Positions 59,221-64,000 of a stretch of DNA of 64,000 nt are shown one piece after another. Under the pieces are notes generated by a model. That model did no database searches. It was not told the origin of the DNA and worked only from the letters and a program-made list of their open reading frames with translations. The stretch is taken from positions 121,175 through 185,174 of the forward strand of contig NZ_FOAT01000002.1 in assembly GCF_900109655.1 (NCBI RefSeq), given 5' to 3'. The position numbers were made by a program, and so were the translations under genes. Numbering within the stretch: the first letter of the stretch is position 1; the number at the start of each line of letters is the position of its first letter. The stretch is from Hominimerdicola alba (GTDB lineage: Bacteria > Bacillota > Clostridia > Oscillospirales > Ruminococcaceae).

Positions 59221-61167
59221 TCACAGCATCTTCTTGCCTTTGATGTGAGCTGCGATCTTAGAAAGATCGGTAATGTTAACGAGGTTGTCGTTGTTTACGT
59301 CTGCTACGCTTGCATTGTCAAGCAGCTTCTTGCCCTTTATGTGAGCTGCTACCTTGGCAAAATCGGATGTGTTTAATTTGCCGTCGCCGTTTACATCGCC
59401 TTTGCCGGTATATTTGTAGGAAGTAGTCTCACTCTTTGCGTTGCTGTTCAGCTTAGGTTCGCTGTTCTGGATCTTGATCTCGGTCGCGATTATGGGTTCT
59501 TCAAGTATTTCAAAGCCTACATTTGCATAAGCTGCCAGTCTCTGTGCGGTAGTACCTGCGAAGCCTCTGATCTTGAAGCCGGGTATGCTGTAGTTGAAAG
59601 ATGTTGCAGTGATGTTTGTTAAGCTCTTGGGCAGAGTAACTGTCATTATAGAATCACACTTCTGGAAAGCATCTGCTGCGATCGAGGAAGTACCTTCGTT
59701 GAAAGTTATTTCGTTAAGGCTGTTGCAGCCGTAGAATGTGCGCCAGCCGACGGTTTCAACGCTGCCTGAGATGTAGATATCGGTAAGTGCGCTGCAGTTT
59801 GAGAATACATATTCTTTCAGAGTCTTTACGCCGTCTTCGATATTTACGGCTTTAAGGCTGCGGCATTCCTGGAATGTTGCAAGTTCAAGAGTATCTACGC
59901 TGCCGGGTACGTTAACTGCTTCGAGTGCGGAACACTCTTTGAAAGCTTCCTGACCCATGTAGGTAACGCTGTTGGGTATCTCAGCATACTTGATGCTTCT
60001 TGCTTCGAGGAAAGCATTTGAACCTATGGAAGTAACACCGTAGGGTATAACGACTTTCTGAAGAGCTGTACATGAAGTGAAGGAGTAATCGCCGATCTCT
60101 CTTAAGCTTCCGGGCATCGAAACGTCAGTGATCATGCTGTTCAGTGCGAATGCGTTGTTGCATATAGCCTTAACGCCGTTGGGTATAACTACGTTGCCGG
60201 AGCAGCTTTTGCCGTCTATAACGATGTTGTTTACTACTACCAGAGGATTTCTGTGCTTCTGATTTGCCAGCCACTTGGTATCTGTGAAAGCGTCAGAACC
60301 GAAGTAGGTAACGCTGCTGGGTATGATTATATTTTCAAGATTCGAGCTGCCCTTGAATGCGTCGTATTCAATTCTGGTAACGCTGTTGGGTATGTTGATG
60401 CTTCTTAATTTATCGCAGCATCCGAATGCGAAAGCGCCTATAGTCTTAACAGTGCTGGGCATGTTGATACCGGTGATGTTTCTGTTTTCTGCAAAAGCGT
60501 GGTCGCCGATGCCGGTAACGCCGCTGGGTATGCTTACATAACCTCTGCAGTTTGCGCCGTTGATGATCGTTCCGTTTACGATGACCAGATCGCTCTGTCT
60601 CTGCTTGTTTGCGAGCCACTTTGTGCCTGCGAAAGCATTAGCGTGGAAATTGGTCAGGTTCTTGGGGAAATTGATGTTTTCAAGATTTGAACAAGAATCA
60701 AATGCGCCGTAGCCTATCTCAGTAACGCTGCCGGGTATGGTTATCTTGTAAAGGGAAGTGCAGCAGCTGAAAGCATACATTCCGATATCGCTGATACCGC
60801 TGCCGTTGTTTATAACGGAAAGGTTGGAGCAGTGATAAAAAGCGTATGTTCCGATCGACTTTACAGATGCGGGTATGGTAACGCTTGTCATGCCGTTGTG
60901 ACAAAGTGCGTAATCGCCTATGCTGACTACGGGAGCACCATTGATATAAGAAGGTATAACAACGTTGGACTCGTTGCCGTTGTAACCAAGGATATTAACG
61001 CCGCTTCTTACGTCATCTATGAAAGCATACTCGAAATAACCTTCAACTCTGTTAGCTGCGCTGGCAGTTATAGAGGTATTAATAATGTTATTGTTGCTGT
61101 CTGAAAGAGCTGCGCCGCCGAATACTAATACTAAAGTCATAAGTCCTGCAATAAATCTCTTAGTCAT
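59221..61167 (-). CDS. Secreted BspA-type leucine-rich-repeat protein with type I dockerin
   Basis: The 648-residue product has a signal peptide (about 1-35, ITASAA end), then about 500 residues of LRR_5 (BspA-like) repeats of about 23 residues with SIGxxAFxxCxxLxxIxIPxSV. A larger module (TKWLANxxRxxxLVxVNxxxIxGxxC) occurs twice (about 185 and 305). The C-terminus is a dockerin with two Ca-binding repeats, GDVNGDGKLNTSDFAKVAAH and ADVNNDNLVNITDLSKIAAH, for docking to a cohesin on a cellulosome or the cell surface. ATG 61167 follows GGAGG. Whether it binds host, fibre or other bacteria is unknown. Confidence 0.93.
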   Translation of the reverse strand: MTKRFIAGLMTLVLVFGGAALSDSNNNIINTSITASAANRVEGYFEYAFIDDVRSGVNILGYNGNESNVVIPSYINGAPVVSIGDYALCHNGMTSVTIPASVKSIGTYAFYHCSNLSVINNGSGISDIGMYAFSCCTSLYKITIPGSVTEIGYGAFDSCSNLENINFPKNLTNFHANAFAGTKWLANKQRQSDLVIVNGTIINGANCRGYVSIPSGVTGIGDHAFAENRNITGINMPSTVKTIGAFAFGCCDKLRSINIPNSVTRIEYDAFKGSSNLENIIIPSSVTYFGSDAFTDTKWLANQKHRNPLVVVNNIVIDGKSCSGNVVIPNGVKAICNNAFALNSMITDVSMPGSLREIGDYSFTSCTALQKVVIPYGVTSIGSNAFLEARSIKYAEIPNSVTYMGQEAFKECSALEAVNVPGSVDTLELATFQECRSLKAVNIEDGVKTLKEYVFSNCSALTDIYISGSVETVGWRTFYGCNSLNEITFNEGTSSIAADAFQKCDSIMTVTLPKSLTNITATSFNYSIPGFKIRGFAGTTAQRLAAYANVGFEILEEPIIATEIKIQNSEPKLNSNAKSETTSYKYTGKGDVNGDGKLNTSDFAKVAAHIKGKKLLDNASVADVNNDNLVNITDLSKIAAHIKGKKML

Positions 61168-61594
61168 AATAAATACCTCCATCCAAATTACCATTTGTTA
61201 TTTGTTTATACCACGAAATATAAAGTACACATTCAAACTAACTATCTAGTTAAATTTGATAATTTATATTGAAATTACCCATATCATTTATCCTGATTAA
61301 ATTATACATTATTCTGTAACAATCTTCAAGCAACTTCGAGTATAATTTTCATTAATAGGCGAGTATTTTTAATTAATTATATCCAGAAAACATTTTCGTT
61401 TCTATATATAGTGTTTTGATTTGTAATAAAATCTATATGTAGTAAAAATAAGTCGAAAAAGTTCACAATTGCTTTTCGTAAGTTTCGGCGAATTCGTAAT
61501 ATTTTGTAAACAAATAGTGTTTTTTTGTATCTAACTGTAAGATATTTAATAAAAAGCCGCCAATGTCTGACACCATGATTCAACAATTTGACGA
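61168..61594. other. AT-rich intergenic region upstream of dockerin gene
   Basis: This region has no supportable gene. On the minus strand a TATAAA with preceding GTGG (about 61205-61210) may be the -10 of the dockerin gene, without a good -35. Confidence 0.4.
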
Positions 61595-61623
61595 TTGACA
61601 CCAAATCAGCCTTGTGCTATAAT
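61595..61623 (+). promoter_or_regulatory. Promoter of MATE transporter gene
   Basis: TTGACA (61595-61600) and TATAAT (61618-61623) are 17 bases apart with TGC before the -10. Confidence 0.85.
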
Positions 61624-61629
61624 TACAAA

Positions 61630-61720
61630 TGCTGGTTCGGAGGGCAAAACATTCGATAGAAATGTAATGCCGGATAAGACTGCAGGCTGAAACGCCTGCT
61701 GTTTTGTCCGGCATTTTTTG
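61630..61720 (+). promoter_or_regulatory. Riboswitch-like leader of MATE gene with terminator
   Basis: After GGAGGGCAAA (61639-61648) a hairpin ACATT/AATGT (61649-61665) is followed by a long stem: AATGCCGGA (61666-61674) pairs with TCCGGCATT (61707-61715), and GCAGGC with GCCTGC inside, ending in six T just before the ribosome site. A folded sensor plus terminator in a short transporter leader is the classic riboswitch or attenuator layout. The GGGCAAA-hairpin piece recalls c-di-GMP-I RNAs, but their second CGCAAAG core is absent. Confidence 0.5.
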
Positions 61721-61733
61721 TGGAGGTATATAA

Positions 61734-63083
61734 ATGAAAAACAATAACTTTACCGAGGGAGCTATACTGCCAAAGCTCCTGAAGTTTATGCTGCCTGTGC
61801 TGTTTGCCATGTTTCTGCAGGCTATGTACGGTGCAGTCGATCTGCTGGTGGTGGGAAGATTCGGTTCTGATGCCGATGTATCAGCCGTATCCACAGGCTC
61901 GCAGATCCTTCAGACCCTTACAAACCTCATCGTCAGCTTTTCTATGGGCATCACAGTGGCGGTGGCACAGCGTATCGGGCAACGACGTCCCGAGGAAGCC
62001 GCGAAGACAGTTGGCACGGGTCTTGTGATATTTGCCATAACGGGAGTGGTCTTCACTGTCATAAGCGTACTTGGCGCTTGCGGTCTTGCAAAGGTAATGC
62101 AAGCCCCCGAAGAAGCCTATGACCTCACCAAAAGCTATATCCGCGTGTGCGGCGGCGGATTCATCGTTATTACCGCGTATAATCTGCTGGGCAGTATTTT
62201 CAGGGGGCTGGGCGATTCAAAAACGCCCCTCATCGCCGTGGGTATAGCCTGTGCGTTCAATATCATCGGTGATCTGATCTTTGTTTCGGTGTTCCACATG
62301 GGCGCAAAAGGCGCAGCCCTCGCTACAGTAATGGCGCAGCTGGTCAGCGTTATCATATCCTTCTTTATAATAAGGAGAACCAAGCTGCCCTTTGAATTCC
62401 ACAGGTCAGACCTGAAACTTGAAAGCAATTATGCGGCTAATATAATCCGTATAGGTTCACCAATAGCTTTGCAGGACTTTCTGGTAAGTGTGTCATTCCT
62501 GGTTTTGATGGCGATAGTCAATAAACTGGGAGTTACCGCTTCGGCAGGTGTGGGCGTAGCCCAGAAGGTCTGCGCATTCATCATGCTGGTGCCGCTGGCT
62601 TTCATGCAGTCCATGGCGGCATTCGTTGCCCAGAATTACGGCGCAGGTCATACCGACCGTGCTGTTAAAGCCCTGAAAAGCGGTATAGCAGTATCTCTTA
62701 TCTTTGGTATTGTGATGTTTTTCGTGGCTTTCTTCCGCGGCGATATCCTTGCGGGAGTATTCTCCAATAAGCCCGATACCGTTGCCGCCGCATGGGATTA
62801 CCTAAAAGCCTATGCCATCGACTGCCTGTTCACCTGCTTCCTGTTCTGCTTTGTGGGATTCTATAACGGAATCGAAAAGACCACTTTCGTTATGGCGCAG
62901 GGCATCTGCGGTGCTTTCCTTGTTAGGATACCCGTTGCATTCTTCATGAAAGAAACAGGCGGCGGATCATTGTTCAAGATAGGTCTTGCGACACCATGTT
63001 CAACAGTTTTGCAGATAATCATGTGCTTTATAGCGTATTTTGTTTTCAAGAAAAACAGTCAGGCGATTTCCCGAAAGATTTAG
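61734..63083 (+). CDS. MATE family efflux transporter
   Basis: The 449-residue membrane protein has twelve hydrophobic segments in two homologous halves. Typical MATE features are PKLLKFMLPVLFAMFLQAMYGAVDLLVVGRFG (about 10-41), SFSMGITVAVAQRIGQR (about 62-78) and, in the second half, GVGVAQKVCAFIMLVPLAFMQSMAAFVAQNYGAG. It exports organic cations or metabolites by ion antiport; the substrate is unknown. ATG 61734 follows GGAGG by seven bases. The upstream attenuator suggests ligand-controlled expression. Confidence 0.94.
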   Translation: MKNNNFTEGAILPKLLKFMLPVLFAMFLQAMYGAVDLLVVGRFGSDADVSAVSTGSQILQTLTNLIVSFSMGITVAVAQRIGQRRPEEAAKTVGTGLVIFAITGVVFTVISVLGACGLAKVMQAPEEAYDLTKSYIRVCGGGFIVITAYNLLGSIFRGLGDSKTPLIAVGIACAFNIIGDLIFVSVFHMGAKGAALATVMAQLVSVIISFFIIRRTKLPFEFHRSDLKLESNYAANIIRIGSPIALQDFLVSVSFLVLMAIVNKLGVTASAGVGVAQKVCAFIMLVPLAFMQSMAAFVAQNYGAGHTDRAVKALKSGIAVSLIFGIVMFFVAFFRGDILAGVFSNKPDTVAAAWDYLKAYAIDCLFTCFLFCFVGFYNGIEKTTFVMAQGICGAFLVRIPVAFFMKETGGGSLFKIGLATPCSTVLQIIMCFIAYFVFKKNSQAISRKI

Positions 63084-63453
63084 GTGATTCTGTAAAAACT
63101 GCCAAAGAGGGGAGCTTTTGGTCAAGCTTTTCGCGAAAAGGTCCTCGGGCGGACACGTTCGACGCAGTCAACGTTGGCCAATTTCGCGGCAACAAACTTG
63201 CACATCAAGCAATCTATGCCGCGGAATAAAGCGCGCGGTTTATGCGATTGCGTCGGCATATGCCTCGCGCCAGCAGGCTTGCGGGATGTTTGCGCAGAAG
63301 CTGACTGTTAAGGGCAGAGCCATCGCATCAAGGCGCGGCACGCGGTCGACGCAGTCACTGTTATCCGATTTCTCGACCAGAGGAACGAGGGACGAAAACT
63401 CTCAAACCATCGATCACAGCCACTATCCGAAAAATCCAACAAATAAGATAAAC
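63084..63453. other. Noncoding, GC-rich, possibly decayed region
   Basis: About 370 bases between the MATE gene and a bidirectional terminator hold no convincing gene. Open frames that cross it run through the terminator and into tRNA genes. Base composition is richer in GC and CG dinucleotides than nearby intergenic DNA, and a short palindrome CTTTTCGCGAAAAG lies near 63128. Confidence 0.4.
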
Positions 63454-63493
63454 AAAAGCCCCGAAGCACTTGATGAATCGCTTCGGGGCTTTT
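63454..63493. terminator. Bidirectional terminator of MATE gene and tRNA cluster
   Basis: AAAAGCCCCGAAGC (63454-63467) pairs perfectly with GCTTCGGGGCTTTT (63480-63493); each arm supplies a T-run on its own strand. Confidence 0.88.
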
Positions 63494-63543
63494 ATATGAG
63501 TATGTCTGTCCTTTTATACTATTATAATAGAACATCATATAAA

Positions 63544-63616
63544 GCAGGAAAGCACAGGGTCGAACTGTGATCTGCGGTTTTGGAGACCGCCATTCTGCCA
63601 TTGAACTACTTTCCTG
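63544..63616 (-). tRNA. tRNA-Trp (anticodon CCA)
   Basis: The minus-strand cloverleaf has acceptor CAGGAAA/TTTCCTG, anticodon stem GCGGT/ACCGC with loop CTCCAAA, and T-stem CACAG/CTGTG with TTCGACC. It is the last tRNA of the cluster before the terminator. CCA is not encoded. Confidence 0.93.
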
Positions 63617-63624
63617 TAATTAAA

Positions 63625-63695
63625 AGACTGTGACAGGGGTCGAACCTGCGCTGGCGGAGTTGCAGTCCGCTGCCTTGCCACTTGGCTACACAGTC
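63625..63695 (-). tRNA. tRNA-Cys (anticodon GCA)
   Basis: Acceptor GACTGTG/CACAGTC, anticodon stem GCGGA/TCCGC with loop CTGCAAC, T-loop TTCGACC, and discriminator U as expected for tRNA-Cys. Confidence 0.93.
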
Positions 63696-63708
63696 ATATA
63701 CCATAAAG

Positions 63709-63780
63709 CTTCCGCTGAAAGATTTGAACTTTCACTCACGGCTTCAAAGACCGTTGTCCTACCGATTAGACGAAACGGAA
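63709..63780 (-). tRNA. tRNA-Gln (anticodon TTG)
   Basis: Acceptor TTCCGTT/AGCGGAA, anticodon stem ACGGT/GCCGT with loop CTTTGAA, T-stem GAAAG/CTTTC with TTCAAAT loop. Confidence 0.92.
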
Positions 63781-63788
63781 ATATTTGG

Positions 63789-63864
63789 CGACTCCGACCG
63801 GGCTCGAACCAGTGACCTCATGAGTGACAGTCAGGTGTTCTGACCAGAACTGAACTACGGAGCC
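63789..63864 (-). tRNA. tRNA-Asp (anticodon GTC)
   Basis: Acceptor GGCTCCG/CGGAGTC (one G-U), anticodon loop CTGTCAC on stem CCTGA/TCATG, which has one C-U mismatch, T-arm ACTGG/CCGGT. Discriminator G fits Asp. Confidence 0.85.
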
Positions 63865-63868
63865 GTAG

Positions 63869-63939
63869 TTTCCGTTGTAAGAGTCGAACTTACATTTACA
63901 GTGTCAGAGACTGTTGTCCTGCCATTAGACGAAACGGAA
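63869..63939 (-). tRNA. tRNA-Gln (anticodon CTG)
   Basis: Acceptor TTCCGTT/AACGGAA, anticodon stem ACAGT/ACTGT with loop CTCTGAC, T-stem GTAAG/CTTAC. It is a second glutamine tRNA, closely similar in its acceptor and D-arm to the TTG isoacceptor nearby. Confidence 0.92.
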
Positions 63940-63940
63940 C

Positions 63941-64000
63941 TGGTGCCTTCGACAAGGATCGAACTTGTGACGCCGGGTTCTTCAGACCCGCGCTCTACCA
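63941..64000 (-). tRNA. tRNA-Phe (anticodon GAA), 5' end beyond window
   Basis: The visible part has anticodon stem CGGGT/ACCCG with loop CTGAAGA, T-arm ACAAG/CTTGT and 3' acceptor strand CGAAGGC followed by A and an encoded CCA. The first part of the gene lies past the right edge. Confidence 0.88.

Noticed and set aside
61630..61720. c-di-GMP-I (GEMM) riboswitch
   Set aside because: Only the first GGCAAA-hairpin segment matches; the essential second CGCAAAG core and the second helix are missing, so I call it only a riboswitch-like leader.
63118..63570. 150-codon plus-strand frame after the MATE gene
   Set aside because: It runs through a perfect terminator hairpin and into the tRNA-Trp gene; its Arg/Ser-rich composition is not protein-like.
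1..64000. CRISPR arrays, insertion sequences, prophage or integrase genes
   Set aside because: No regularly spaced direct repeats, transposase, integrase or phage structural genes are found in any frame.

Overview
The window looks like chromosomal DNA of a Gram-positive anaerobe close to Ruminococcus (Oscillospiraceae, Clostridia). The evidence is a secreted leucine-rich-repeat protein ending in a type I dockerin, a bifunctional AdhE, a V/A-type ATPase operon, type III glutamine synthetase, rubrerythrin, strong AGGAGG ribosome-binding sites and near-consensus TTGACA-17-TATAAT promoters. Assignment to R. albus or R. flavefaciens is inference from gene style only. No prophage, insertion sequence, integrase or CRISPR array is visible.

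Layout. 1-6.7 kb: distal part of a carbohydrate ABC-transporter operon (secreted NHL/TPR protein, YIP1 protein, DUF5696 protein, two permeases; binding protein probably just upstream). 6.8-14.6 kb: CapA-like lipoprotein, adhE, a tRNA adenine methyltransferase, a DUF3592 protein, and a pheB-hom operon. 14.7-24.5 kb: nine-gene V/A-type ATPase operon with a DUF308 gene at its end and a perfect parS-like palindrome between subunits B and D. 24.6-31.1 kb: DHHW lipoprotein, lipid kinase, a coiled-coil protein, a GNAT gene flanked by two inverted-repeat-bounded elements, and glnN behind a terminator-containing leader. 31.3-37.4 kb: a large unknown repeat protein, nitroreductase plus MIF-like tautomerase, and the complete preQ1 operon queD-queE-folE-queC-queF behind a structured leader.

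37.5-50 kb: a c-di-GMP phosphodiesterase with degenerate GGDEF, a DUF1858 protein, ypeB-rubrerythrin, a 90-residue NrdD glycyl-radical-tail protein, a peroxide-defence operon (glutathione peroxidase, OhrR-type MarR regulator, thioredoxin, thioredoxin-reductase-like flavoprotein), and a housekeeping operon hisC-methyltransferase-rimI-GNAT-tsaD. 50-58.5 kb: an MBL-fold hydrolase, then a self-contained sucrose module: LacI regulator, PTS IIBCA, GH32 hydrolase, fructokinase, HPr and enzyme I. 58.5-64 kb: NUDIX hydrolase, dockerin LRR protein, MATE transporter behind a riboswitch-like leader, and a six-tRNA cluster (Phe, Gln, Asp, Gln, Cys, Trp) on the minus strand running off the right edge.

The points most worth a second look are the parS site, the glnN leader that resembles an ANTAR antitermination target, the thioredoxin-reductase homologue lacking both NADPH motifs, the stand-alone NrdD radical domain, the HPr without its regulatory serine, and the uncharacterised ABC/DUF5696 cassette.
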